Below, piece by piece: positions 44,035 to 52,680 of a DNA stretch of 64,000 nt (the first letter of the stretch is position 1; every line of letters starts with the position of its first letter). The notes beneath the pieces are model-generated. The model was not told where the DNA came from. It saw only the letters and a list, made by a program, of their open reading frames with translations, and made no database searches. This DNA is from Rhodospirillales bacterium. Lineage in GTDB: Bacteria; Pseudomonadota; Alphaproteobacteria; Rhodospirillales; Defluviicoccaceae. The position numbers were made by a program, and so were the translations under genes. The stretch spans positions 2,291,501 to 2,355,500 of the forward strand of contig JADJQT010000001.1 of the NCBI GenBank assembly GCA_016712595.1, written 5' to 3'.

Positions 44035-45612
44035 TCAGGCGGTTGCGACCGCGGCGTCAGCGACGGTGCTCCGCGCGCTGCGGATCATGTCGGCCGCCTT
44101 CTCGGCGATCATCATGATCGCAGCGTTGGGGTTGCCGTTGACCAGCTTGGGCATCGCCGCGGCATCGGCGATGCGCAGGCCCTCGATGCCCCGCACGCGA
44201 AGCTGTCCATCGACCACCGCCGCGGCGTCGGTGCCCATCTTGCAGGTGCCGATCGGATGCCAGACGGTCGAGCAGACGCGGCGGATATAGGTTCGCAGAT
44301 CCTCCGAGTTGGTGATCGCGTCGCCGGGAGCGAGCTCGCGGCCGCGCAGACCGTCGAAGGCGCTGGTGTGCACCATTTCGCGGGCATAGCGGATGCCGTA
44401 CTCGAACACGGCAACGTCCTCGTCCCGGCTGAGGTAGCAGGGATCGACGACGGCGTTGGCGGCGGGATCTGCCGAAGCGAGGCTGACCGTCCCGCGGCTG
44501 AGCGGCTGGGAGACGATCGGCGCGAAGGTAAAGCCGGGTCCGTCCGTCCGGTATTCGTCGGCGACGAACTGGACGGGGCCGAAGAAGTACTGCAGGTCCG
44601 GCGACGTCTGCTCCGCGCTTGTTCGCGTCCAGTGGAAGAGGCCGGCCTCGGCCAGCATCTCCGGTGGATCGAGCGGCGCGAGGCTCTCATAACCAACCCC
44701 GAGCAGCATGTGGTCCTGCAGGTTCTGGCCGACACCGGGCAGGTCTGCGATCACCCGGATGCCGTGGCGCTTGAGTTGCTCGGCGGGACCGAGGCCGGAG
44801 AGCATCATCAGCTTCGGTGTCTCGAAGGCGCCGGCGCAAAGGATCACCTCGCGCTCGGCCCCGAGGGTGACGACGCCGTTTGGTCCGGCATATTCGACGC
44901 CGCGCGCCCGTCCGTTCTCGACGATCAGCCGGGTTACACGCACGCCGGTCAGCAGCTGGAAACCCTCGCGTCCGATCAGCGGACGGATGAACGCCGAGGC
45001 GGCGGTGGCCCTGACGCCCGCGGTCGTGCGCGTCGACTGGTAAAAGCCCGCGCCCGCCTCCTGCGCCGCGCCGTTGAAGTCATTGTAGGTCTGGCCGGCT
45101 CCCAGCGTCGCCGCCGCCTCGATGAAGGCGTGGCCGACGGCCGACGGCGTCCGGTAGTCGATGATCGGCAGAGGCCCGCGATCACCGTGATAGGGCGAGG
45201 CCGGGCCATGGTAGCGCTCGGATTTCTTGAAGTAGTGCAGGACCTCGTCGTAGCTCCAGCCGCGATTGCCCAGCGCGCTCCAGGTATCGAAATCGCGCCG
45301 GTTGCCGCGGATGTAGATCATGGCGTTGACCGCGCTACAGCCGCCCAGCACCTTGCCACGGGCGATCTCGATGCTGCGCCCGCCGAGCCCCTCCTGCGGC
45401 GTCGTGGTGTAGCCCCAGTTCTCGGCACCCTGCGGCGCCCACAGACTGAACATGGCGTTCATATCGCGGGCGTAGATCGCCGGATTGGTATCCATGCCGC
45501 CGAATTCGAGCAAGGTTACCTGTGCGCCCGGTTCCTCGGCCAGGCGGGCGGCGACGATGCAGCCGGCGGTTCCGGCTCCGATCACGATGTAATCGACGCG
45601 GCCGTTGGACAT
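44035..45612 (-). CDS. GMC-family FAD oxidoreductase, second copy
   Basis: A 525-residue choline/alcohol-dehydrogenase-like flavoprotein. FAD motif DYIVIGAGTAGCIVAARLAE; signature 1 GKVLGGCSAVNAMIYIRGNR; signature 2 GAFETPKLMMLSGLGPAEQL; active-site His in STVWHPIGTCKMG and Asn in NGNPNAAIMMIAEKAADMI. This is the more conventional GMC of the two. I chose the ATG at 45612 with GAGGAG six bases upstream; a longer frame starts at 45630. No signal peptide or partner cytochrome gene is visible. Confidence 0.9.
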   Translation of the reverse strand: MSNGRVDYIVIGAGTAGCIVAARLAEEPGAQVTLLEFGGMDTNPAIYARDMNAMFSLWAPQGAENWGYTTTPQEGLGGRSIEIARGKVLGGCSAVNAMIYIRGNRRDFDTWSALGNRGWSYDEVLHYFKKSERYHGPASPYHGDRGPLPIIDYRTPSAVGHAFIEAAATLGAGQTYNDFNGAAQEAGAGFYQSTRTTAGVRATAASAFIRPLIGREGFQLLTGVRVTRLIVENGRARGVEYAGPNGVVTLGAEREVILCAGAFETPKLMMLSGLGPAEQLKRHGIRVIADLPGVGQNLQDHMLLGVGYESLAPLDPPEMLAEAGLFHWTRTSAEQTSPDLQYFFGPVQFVADEYRTDGPGFTFAPIVSQPLSRGTVSLASADPAANAVVDPCYLSRDEDVAVFEYGIRYAREMVHTSAFDGLRGRELAPGDAITNSEDLRTYIRRVCSTVWHPIGTCKMGTDAAAVVDGQLRVRGIEGLRIADAAAMPKLVNGNPNAAIMMIAEKAADMIRSARSTVADAAVATA

Positions 45613-45676
45613 CTCGACTCCTCGATGCACTCAGATTCAGACGTTGAGGTTCAGACGGTCCGGGCTCCGTGCCGGT

Positions 45677-46570
45677 TCAGGACATCGGATGCCGCTTCAA
45701 AAACGCGTAGATGCCTTCGCCGACGGCAAGCGGGTTCATGCTCTGCATGCCATGGGTGGCGTTCATGATCGCGCAACGCTCGGCCTGCGGCAGCCAGCTC
45801 ATCAAGAACCGCTGGGTTTCGCGAAAGCCGGGCATCGCCGCTTCGCTGTCCAGGCCCATCGCCGCGAGGATCGGCATCTGCGGCTTGCGCGAGACCATGC
45901 TGTCGGCCTGCGACATGCGGAAACCCCAGTTGTTGATCGCCGCGAAGTCGACGTTGAACGTCGTGTCCACGCACGCCTCGACTCGTTGCCAGACGTCGAG
46001 CGGATTGGTCATGTCGACGGAGCCGAGGAAGCTCGGGCCGCAGACGAGTTCCATGTAGCGCTGGGCGGCGCGCAGCTTTTCGCCAGCGTTGTAGAACACC
46101 ATAGCCTGATTGTAGGCGTCGATGTTCGCCTGCACCGCCGCGGGTTCCTCGCGCGGCAGATACGGCTCGAGCAGGATCGCCGAGTGCGCCCGTTCGGGAT
46201 ACGAGAGCAGGAACTGAAAGGCGATGACGCCGCCGAAGGAGAAGGCGAGGATGTGCGCCTTGGCGATGCCGAGGTGATCGAGCATCTGTTTGACGTGCTC
46301 GGCGCCCTCTTCGATGCTGAGCGCGCTCTTTTCCAGAGTGCTGCCGTTATATCCGGCGCGGTAGTAGGTGATGAGCTGGTAGTCCTCGAACAGCGGCGGA
46401 TAGAAACGCAACGGCGTAATCAGGCTGTCCGCGATGCTGGTGCCGTGAATGCAGAAGACGGGCTCGCCCTCACCCAGCACGGTATAACGCAGATCGGCGT
46501 TGTTCACCTTGGCTCGCCGATCGAGCTCGACGTTCCACTCCCGGCCGTTATAGAGCGTGTTCGTATGCAT
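45677..46570 (-). CDS. alpha/beta hydrolase
   Basis: A 297-residue alpha/beta-fold hydrolase. The core is 'ADLRYTVLGEGEPVFCIHGT' (HG oxyanion), then YYRAGYNGSTLEKSALSIEE, the nucleophile elbow ILAFSFGGVIAFQF and the C-terminal His in NATHGMQSMNP. Esterase, lactonase or haloalkane-type reactions all use this fold, so the substrate is open. GGAGGAGCAGG precedes the ATG. It sits between the thiamine-diphosphate enzyme and the second GMC gene, in the same direction. Confidence 0.85.
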   Translation of the reverse strand: MHTNTLYNGREWNVELDRRAKVNNADLRYTVLGEGEPVFCIHGTSIADSLITPLRFYPPLFEDYQLITYYRAGYNGSTLEKSALSIEEGAEHVKQMLDHLGIAKAHILAFSFGGVIAFQFLLSYPERAHSAILLEPYLPREEPAAVQANIDAYNQAMVFYNAGEKLRAAQRYMELVCGPSFLGSVDMTNPLDVWQRVEACVDTTFNVDFAAINNWGFRMSQADSMVSRKPQMPILAAMGLDSEAAMPGFRETQRFLMSWLPQAERCAIMNATHGMQSMNPLAVGEGIYAFLKRHPMS

Positions 46571-46691
46571 GACCTGCTCCTCCGGCGCGGCGCCGGCATC
46601 GGGCTGATTGCCGCTCCGATGCGCTACCGCTTTTCGATGCGATGGGTTTTGTCTCTCTGCCTGAGTGTTTTGCCTTTTACGGTGCGCGGGC

Positions 46692-48371
46692 TTAGCGCGG
46701 CACGCCGTCCTCCAAGGTCAGCTCGATCAGGAACGGGCCGTCGTGATCGAGCATGGCACGGATCGCCCCCGGAACCGTGTCCGGGGTGGATACGCGCACG
46801 CCCGGAACGCCGAGGCCGGCGGCAATGGCGACGTAGTCGATGCCCGGCTCATGGATGTCGAATGGCGGCGGAAAGTTCGGCGGATTGACCGCGCGGTCGT
46901 GCCAGTAGGCGACGAGGTTCTGCTTCAGCAGGCGATAGCTGCGGTTGTTGCAGACGACAAACTTGGCGCCGATGCGGTAGTGCGCCGCAGTCCACAGCGC
47001 CTGATAGGTATACATCGCCCCGCCGTCGCCGGTGAAGCCGACGACCGTGCGCTGGGGATGGGCCAGCTTGAGACCGACCGCACCGGGGATGCCGACACCG
47101 AGGGTGCCGCCGGGCGTATAGAAGAAGCTTCCGGGCTCGTCCGGCCGCCAGTAGCGCTGCAGTTCGGGTGAATGAGTGAGCGCCTCGTCGAAGACGATCG
47201 CGTCCTTCGGCAGCGCTGCGGCCAGCGGTTCAGCGAAGGCGGCCATGTACATCGGGCTGGCATCGCGCCGCGCCCGGTCCTGCTCCACGGCGCGGGCGTG
47301 CGCCTCCTCCTTAGCCTTGGCCGCCACCGCGATGCGATCTTTCGCCGCCGCCTTCTGCGCGTCGGTCATGCACGCGCTGAGCGCCGCGGCGAGCTGGCCG
47401 AGCGTCAGCTTCGGATCGGCGACGAGGCCCATGGTCACCGGATGGTTCTTGGCGATCGCGTGCGTATCGAGATCGACGTGGACGATCTTTGCATCGGCGC
47501 GGAAGGGATTGGTGACGAGGGGGAAGACGTCGGAAAAGACATAGGTGCCGCAGATGACAACGGCATCGGCGTTTTCGACGATCCGCCCGCTCGACGTGCC
47601 GAACATGTGCCCCATGCTGCCGGCATCGAGCGGATGCGAGTGCGGCATCATCAGTTCCGAGGCCATCGAGCCCCAGACGGGAGCGCCCATGGTTTCGGCG
47701 AGGCAGACAAGTTCGCCCTGGGCGCGCGCGTGGGAGACGCCGTCGCCGATGATGATCAGCGGGTGTTCGGCGCCGGACAGGAGTGCCGCAGCATCGGCGA
47801 TCAGCGCCGGATCAGGGGCTGATCGCGTTTCCAGCAGGGTCGTGGGGATCACCGGTTCGTCATTCGCGGCATCCAGCACGTCTTGCGGAATCGACATGAA
47901 CACAGGACCCCAGGGCGGGGTGGCGGCGATCTTGTAGCAGCGGCGGAACAACCGCAGCAGGCTGGACGAATGGGTGGCACGCGCCGCGTACTTGGTTACC
48001 GGGCGGGTCATGCCGACGAGGTCAACCCACATGTGCGCTTCCAGCGGATCGAACTCGGCGCCGGACTCGCCCGATATCACCACCATCGGCGTCTTGCGTC
48101 GCCAGGCGTGATAGATGCTGCCGATGGCGTTACCGGTCCCGACACTACAGTGAAGCTGGACGATCGCCGGTTTCTGCGTCGCCTGGGCATAGCCGTCGGC
48201 AAGGCAGATCGTCGCCGCCTCCTGCAGGCCCAAGATATACTGGAGCTCGGGAAACCGGGAGATTTCGTCGAGCAGGCCTTCCTCGCTCGATCCTGGATTG
48301 CCGAATAGATAAGTCACGCCCTCGGCGTGGATCTGCTCCAAGAGCTTGCGGTGCCCGTTTGCGCTCGTCAT
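46692..48371 (-). CDS. thiamine-diphosphate enzyme, benzoylformate-decarboxylase/ALS-like
   Basis: A 559-residue member of the acetolactate synthase/pyruvate decarboxylase superfamily. The N-terminal PYR domain has EGVTYLFGNPGSSEEGLLDE and the catalytic Glu in LQEAATICLADGYA. The central domain has PLIIIGDGVSHARAQGELVC. The C-terminal PP domain has the ThDP/Mg motif GFTGDGGAMYTYQALWTAAH followed by FVVCNN. Such enzymes decarboxylate 2-oxoacids or ligate aldehydes. No regulatory subunit or valine-pathway gene is near, so a 2-oxoacid decarboxylase in the cluster's own pathway is more likely than ALS. CAGGAG precedes the ATG. Confidence 0.85.
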   Translation of the reverse strand: MTSANGHRKLLEQIHAEGVTYLFGNPGSSEEGLLDEISRFPELQYILGLQEAATICLADGYAQATQKPAIVQLHCSVGTGNAIGSIYHAWRRKTPMVVISGESGAEFDPLEAHMWVDLVGMTRPVTKYAARATHSSSLLRLFRRCYKIAATPPWGPVFMSIPQDVLDAANDEPVIPTTLLETRSAPDPALIADAAALLSGAEHPLIIIGDGVSHARAQGELVCLAETMGAPVWGSMASELMMPHSHPLDAGSMGHMFGTSSGRIVENADAVVICGTYVFSDVFPLVTNPFRADAKIVHVDLDTHAIAKNHPVTMGLVADPKLTLGQLAAALSACMTDAQKAAAKDRIAVAAKAKEEAHARAVEQDRARRDASPMYMAAFAEPLAAALPKDAIVFDEALTHSPELQRYWRPDEPGSFFYTPGGTLGVGIPGAVGLKLAHPQRTVVGFTGDGGAMYTYQALWTAAHYRIGAKFVVCNNRSYRLLKQNLVAYWHDRAVNPPNFPPPFDIHEPGIDYVAIAAGLGVPGVRVSTPDTVPGAIRAMLDHDGPFLIELTLEDGVPR

Positions 48372-48525
48372 GGCGCTCGCTCCTGTCTCCGCGTGGACGA
48401 TGGACCACCCCGCGAGCGGGGGTGGCCGGTGATCGTATACCGGGTGATCGCAGGCCAGTGATCGCAGGCCGGTAATCGCCTGGCGATAGGTCGCATGCCT
48501 GTGCTCACCGACCGGCGGGTCAGCG

Positions 48526-50070
48526 TTACCAGCCCCAGCGGCGCAGCGGCGGATTGCCGTCCAGGACCTCGATCATCTTCTGTCCGGTCAGGATGCTATC
48601 CGGTGTCGAGCGTCCGGTGATGAACGGATAATCGACGATGACGCTCGTCGGATGACCGAAGTTGCCGTGGTAGGCGCCACCGGGCGCGGTCGCGTCGCGC
48701 AGGATGAACTCAAGCGCGTAAGGTGGCGGACCCATGTTGAAATCGAGGAACTGGCCGCGTGCCTGCACGAAAGCGGTGCCGTCCTGGTAGTCGTATTCCA
48801 GGCAATGGCCGGTGACGTGCTTGCCGCGGATAATGCTCTCGCGCATGTTCATATCGCGGGCGAAGGCGAGGCAGGCGACGCCATAACACTCGGCGCCGAT
48901 CGGCTTGCCGGCGGCGAGGAATGCCAGGATCAGGTCATGAACCCGCTGGTTGTTGACGAGGTCGACCACCGGCCCCGAGCCGCCGACGATCAGCATCGCG
49001 TCGTATTTCTCGATTCCGCGCTCGGCATCGACCCTGAGGCGGTTGTACGCCTCTAGGCCGCGCACGAAGGTGGGCGCGGCGAAGTAGGGCCGCTGCGGGA
49101 ACCAGTCGGCAAGACTAATGGGATTTTCCAGCCGCTTGCCCTGAACCGTCGACGGATCGTCCATCTCGATGACGCGCGCCGCCATGCTGTCGGACGTCAC
49201 CGGGCGCTGAAGCGGTGGATCGAAGAAGGTCGGGTCCCAGCTCACCGGGATGGCGTTCGGCCGGCGTCCGTTGGGGGTGCAGAAGTCGACCTTGTAACCG
49301 ACCTTGTCGAACTCGCCGAGCGGACCGACCAGCTCTTCGCCCCAGTAGCCCCATTCCGAAAGGACGATGAGAATGCGGCGCTCGCCAGGCGTAACACGCA
49401 CGGCCGGCGGAGGATCGGACTGGACGGCCGCCGGCGGATTGACGATCAGATCCTTGATCGCATCGACGAGTGCGTCCGAGGCGTGCCAGCCGGGGTTGGT
49501 CACCAAGTCGCGGTCGATCACCACCTGGTAGGCTTGCGGCGTGCCGGCGGGGCAGGGGGTGTAGATGGCGCCGGCGTTGATCACGTCGGCGAGGACGACG
49601 GGATTGCAGATCACCTTGCGTCCGGCGAGCAGGTCGGGCGAGGGAGTGAGCAGCCACAGGGCGTGGCAGGGCGCCCCCTTGATGATCTTCGGATTTTGCA
49701 TCGCCCGGCGGAAGAAGCGCGCCGCCGGCGCGTTGCGTGCCACCTCGGCGGCGTTGCCGGTGGTGATCTCGCGCTCCGAGTAGCGCAGGCGCACGGTCGT
49801 ATAATTCGCTGCGGCGACGACGGCGGCATAGTCGTCGAGGTTGACCGCATCGACGTCCTTGGTGACCTCCAGCCATTCCGGCTGATCGATGACGCCCGGC
49901 TCGACCGTGCTGTAAAAGCGCTGAGAGGGCTGGCCCCACAGGCGCGATACCAGATCGACGGTGGCGCCGTAGCTGGCGAACCGCTCCTGATAAATCTTGA
50001 TCTCGCCGGGAATGTACTGGGCTTCAACCAGTACGGCGACCTTCTTGCCGGCAAGGGGTTTATCGGTCAT
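48526..50070 (-). CDS. tandem DJ-1/PfpI-family protein
   Basis: A 514-residue protein with two class-I-glutamine-amidotransferase-like domains. Domain 1 (about 1-220) opens with KKVAVLVEAQYIPGEIKIYQ and has its nucleophile elbow in GAPCHALWLL. Domain 2 (about 235-500) opens with RRILIVLSEWGYWGEELVGP and has its elbow in GAECYGVACLAF, preceded by 'YDAMLIVGGSGPVVDLVNNQ'. Both elbows keep the Cys. DJ-1/PfpI proteins include glyoxalases, isocyanide hydratases and proteases; most are about 190-230 residues, so a double form is uncommon. ATG at 50070 with GAGGCAGGA upstream. Confidence 0.85.
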   Translation of the reverse strand: MTDKPLAGKKVAVLVEAQYIPGEIKIYQERFASYGATVDLVSRLWGQPSQRFYSTVEPGVIDQPEWLEVTKDVDAVNLDDYAAVVAAANYTTVRLRYSEREITTGNAAEVARNAPAARFFRRAMQNPKIIKGAPCHALWLLTPSPDLLAGRKVICNPVVLADVINAGAIYTPCPAGTPQAYQVVIDRDLVTNPGWHASDALVDAIKDLIVNPPAAVQSDPPPAVRVTPGERRILIVLSEWGYWGEELVGPLGEFDKVGYKVDFCTPNGRRPNAIPVSWDPTFFDPPLQRPVTSDSMAARVIEMDDPSTVQGKRLENPISLADWFPQRPYFAAPTFVRGLEAYNRLRVDAERGIEKYDAMLIVGGSGPVVDLVNNQRVHDLILAFLAAGKPIGAECYGVACLAFARDMNMRESIIRGKHVTGHCLEYDYQDGTAFVQARGQFLDFNMGPPPYALEFILRDATAPGGAYHGNFGHPTSVIVDYPFITGRSTPDSILTGQKMIEVLDGNPPLRRWGW

Positions 50071-50121
50071 GTCCTGCCTCTTGCGTATTGCGTCTGAGCG
50101 TCTTTGCGAGCCGCATCGGCG

Positions 50122-52176
50122 TTAGGTCGTCGACGAGCCCAGTCCCTTGAACGAAACGGCAAGTTCGATCATGCCGTCGGTCGATGGCGTCAGACCGGTG
50201 AGCGGAATCTGGAAGTTGTTGACGTCTGCGGGCTTGCGGGCGTCGGTCACATCCAGACCATTGGCGCGGATACGGCAGATCTCGACCTTGCCGGGAGGCA
50301 TGAAGTCCGGCAGCACGTTGATCGAAGTCAGATTGGGATTGGGGATCACCTTGAAATAGAGGCAGAAGCTGTTGTCGCTGCCCCCGCCGGCGGAGACGAA
50401 GGCACGGGTGTAGACGTGGGCGAGGTAGGCGAGCTCGAAGGCGTGATAGCCGATGGCGTGGCTGCTCTTCATGCCGTACTGGCCGTCGATGATCGGCAGG
50501 CCGTCCGGCGTGGTGCGGAAATAGTAGCCCTGCCGTTCGCGATCGAGAAAGAACAGGTTCCAGAATGTCTGACTTTCGCGCGCCAGCTCCAGGTATTGCT
50601 TATCGTTGGTCGTGGCGCCATGCAGGATGAGGTAGGCGAGGATGCCCTGCTCTTGCTGCCAGAAATCTTTGGTGGCACCCAATGCGAACTGGGTCGGCAT
50701 GCCGCCGGTCGGCTCGCGGTAGACGCAGTCGAAGATGCCGCCGCGGATCTTGTCGAGGCCGACCTCGCCCATGCGGTCGGCGAGGCGCCGGGCGACGTCG
50801 AGGCACGTCTGCGAGCGCTTGTCGTAGCCGGTGGCATCGTTGCCGCGCCCGCCGTCGCGCGCCCGCTTCGCCTGGAGCTGGAAATAATAGGCGCAGCGCG
50901 TCAGGTTCCAGGCGATCTTCAGGTTGTGGCCGACCACCGCCCGGTTCTGCTGCCAGCGGTAGTCATGGATCGGCGTCCAGTCGGCATGGAAGCGCTCGTT
51001 GACGTAGTCGGATTGCGGATCGGGGAACTTCTCGCAAATCAGCGACGACGTTTCCTCGAGGATGCCGATGCACCTCTTGAACAGTTCTTCCAGCATCCCG
51101 CGGGCTGATCCCTGCGGCAGCGGATCGAGGGTCAGGATCAGGTTGACCATGTAGGCGGGAATATGGTCGCCGACCGAGTTCCAGTTCTTCTGGGCACAGT
51201 TGTCGCCCATCGATGGGTCGTCGGGACGCATCGTCGCCGGATCGAGGTGCGAATAGTAGCCGCCGGTGCCGGCGAAGCCTTTCTCGGTCGCTGCCGGCGG
51301 ATCCCAGTAGTAGGCTTGGAAGCTGTTCACCGTGCGGCGGATGTCTTCCAGCACCTCCCAGTCCTGGGTAATGCGGTAGTACTGGGTAAGGCCGGCGAGG
51401 GCATAAATTTGCTCATAGAGCGGAATAGTGCCGACGTCGTCGGGCCCGTGCGAGGCGAAGAGCAGCGTCTCGCCCTTCTCGCCTTCCTGATTGCGTCGGC
51501 GGCCGTAGGCCCAGAAGCAGTATTCGCCGTCGTGGCTCAGACTGCGGAAGGCTTCGCGAATGTAGTTCATCGCCGCCTTCGCTGCCAGGAAGTAGCGTTC
51601 GGCGCCGGTCATCAGGTATGCGGAGGAGAGATCGTAAAGGAGGCGGGAAAGTACCGCGCATTCCTGCACCGTATCGTCGGTGTGTTGACCGAGGATATTA
51701 AGGTTGGTGCGATAGAACTTGGAAAAATCATCGATGGTGTAGCTGCGTCGCGCATCGAACAGGTGATCGAGGATGCGATCGGCCATTTGTGTGACCTGCG
51801 ACAGCCACCAGTGTGTCTCTTCGAAGAGATAGCGCTGCGGATCGGAGTGCAGCAGATAGACCGTCCGCGCTTCGAAGCGCGAATGCCCGCCGTTCTCCTG
51901 ATAGACACCGCCGACCGACACCGGACGTCCGACAACGGCGTATTTCTGCAATTGGAAGACGACGGAGTTATCTCGAGAGACCCCCTCGGGGTCTGGAACC
52001 CGGTCCCGACCCTGCTGGTCGAGGTTGGTCATGACCGTATAGTAGGTCTCCGAGCCGACGAAGGCCTCAAAGACATCACCACTACGGGCCTTGACGGAGA
52101 ACGACGGCTTTCCCGTATCGATCGCGATGACGGTACCGGCGATGGTCAGCGATTGATAAAAGCTGCTCAGCGACAT
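50122..52176 (-). CDS. AGE-family epimerase/isomerase-like protein
   Basis: About 684 residues. A beta-rich N-terminal domain (about 1-105, with GTVIAIDTGKPSFSVKARSG) precedes an (alpha/alpha)6 barrel of the N-acylglucosamine 2-epimerase type. Active-site-like motifs are RAVVGHNLKIAWNLTRCAYY, GGIFDCVYREPTGGMP, KDFWQQEQGILAYLILHG and SSHAIGYHAFELAYLAHVY. The last 100 residues are a beta domain. The enzyme probably acts on a free sugar or glycan end. It is the first gene of the cluster. The ATG at 52176 is preferred; a GTG at 52188 abuts GGAGG. An upstream hairpin (52210-52229) carries the shared GGTCGT-N6-ACGACC palindrome. Confidence 0.8.
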   Translation of the reverse strand: MSLSSFYQSLTIAGTVIAIDTGKPSFSVKARSGDVFEAFVGSETYYTVMTNLDQQGRDRVPDPEGVSRDNSVVFQLQKYAVVGRPVSVGGVYQENGGHSRFEARTVYLLHSDPQRYLFEETHWWLSQVTQMADRILDHLFDARRSYTIDDFSKFYRTNLNILGQHTDDTVQECAVLSRLLYDLSSAYLMTGAERYFLAAKAAMNYIREAFRSLSHDGEYCFWAYGRRRNQEGEKGETLLFASHGPDDVGTIPLYEQIYALAGLTQYYRITQDWEVLEDIRRTVNSFQAYYWDPPAATEKGFAGTGGYYSHLDPATMRPDDPSMGDNCAQKNWNSVGDHIPAYMVNLILTLDPLPQGSARGMLEELFKRCIGILEETSSLICEKFPDPQSDYVNERFHADWTPIHDYRWQQNRAVVGHNLKIAWNLTRCAYYFQLQAKRARDGGRGNDATGYDKRSQTCLDVARRLADRMGEVGLDKIRGGIFDCVYREPTGGMPTQFALGATKDFWQQEQGILAYLILHGATTNDKQYLELARESQTFWNLFFLDRERQGYYFRTTPDGLPIIDGQYGMKSSHAIGYHAFELAYLAHVYTRAFVSAGGGSDNSFCLYFKVIPNPNLTSINVLPDFMPPGKVEICRIRANGLDVTDARKPADVNNFQIPLTGLTPSTDGMIELAVSFKGLGSSTT

Positions 52177-52188
52177 AGGAAATGCCAC

Positions 52189-52680
52189 CTCCCCACGGCA
52201 GACGTTTACCGGTCGTAGAGAAACGACCGCACGAAGATTGAAGGAATTCTACACTACCGCCCAAGACCAATGTGCGTTCTATAGGCGCACACGATTTCGT
52301 GATTATTTGCTCGATAGATAAATCGCGCAGAAGATTAGAGATTTCTTAATCTCTATGGCGCGAATTATACCTAACATCGACAGAGATTGCAAGCCTCGGT
52401 GCCCCAAAACGGTTGCAAATGCCGTCAGGCTGACCGACCATGGGTTTCGCCTTCGGTGTTCCGGGAAAGGCATCGCGCCGCAGAGCCAGACTTTCGCTGA
52501 TGGGCAGGATTCGCTTTCCACCGACGCGCATGGCAGGGTTCTCCGCAAATGGTCCGGGATGGTGCGAGGCGATGTCCGACTGGCCGGCGCCTCCGCTACC
52601 GCGATCCCGCATGTCTCTGACGCCGGTTACACTGCCTGTGAAGCGTGTCTGGGGCGTGTCACGGCGGCGGCTTTCTTGTT
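52189..52680. promoter_or_regulatory. regulatory region of the 12-gene cluster
   Basis: No gene is supported in these 492 bases. The AT-rich part (52210-52360) holds four inverted repeats in a row: CGGTCGT/ACGACCG (52210-52229), TGTGCG/CGCACA (52272-52277 and 52287-52292), CACGA-TT-TCGTG (52291-52302) and AGAGATT-TCTT-AATCTCT (52337-52354). A TATAGA box on the minus strand lies inside the second, but no good -35 pairs with it. The rest (52360-52680) is GC-rich and featureless; it also carries the 3' flank of the ATP-grasp gene. Confidence 0.5.
52210..52229. promoter_or_regulatory. palindrome CGGTCGT-N6-ACGACCG before the AGE gene
   Basis: Perfect 7-base arms with a six-base spacer (AGAGAA), 34 bases upstream of the AGE ATG. 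The core GGTCGT-N6-ACGACC is identical to the palindrome at 55593-55612 in front of the GH5 gene. It may be an operator or a leader hairpin. Confidence 0.5.
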
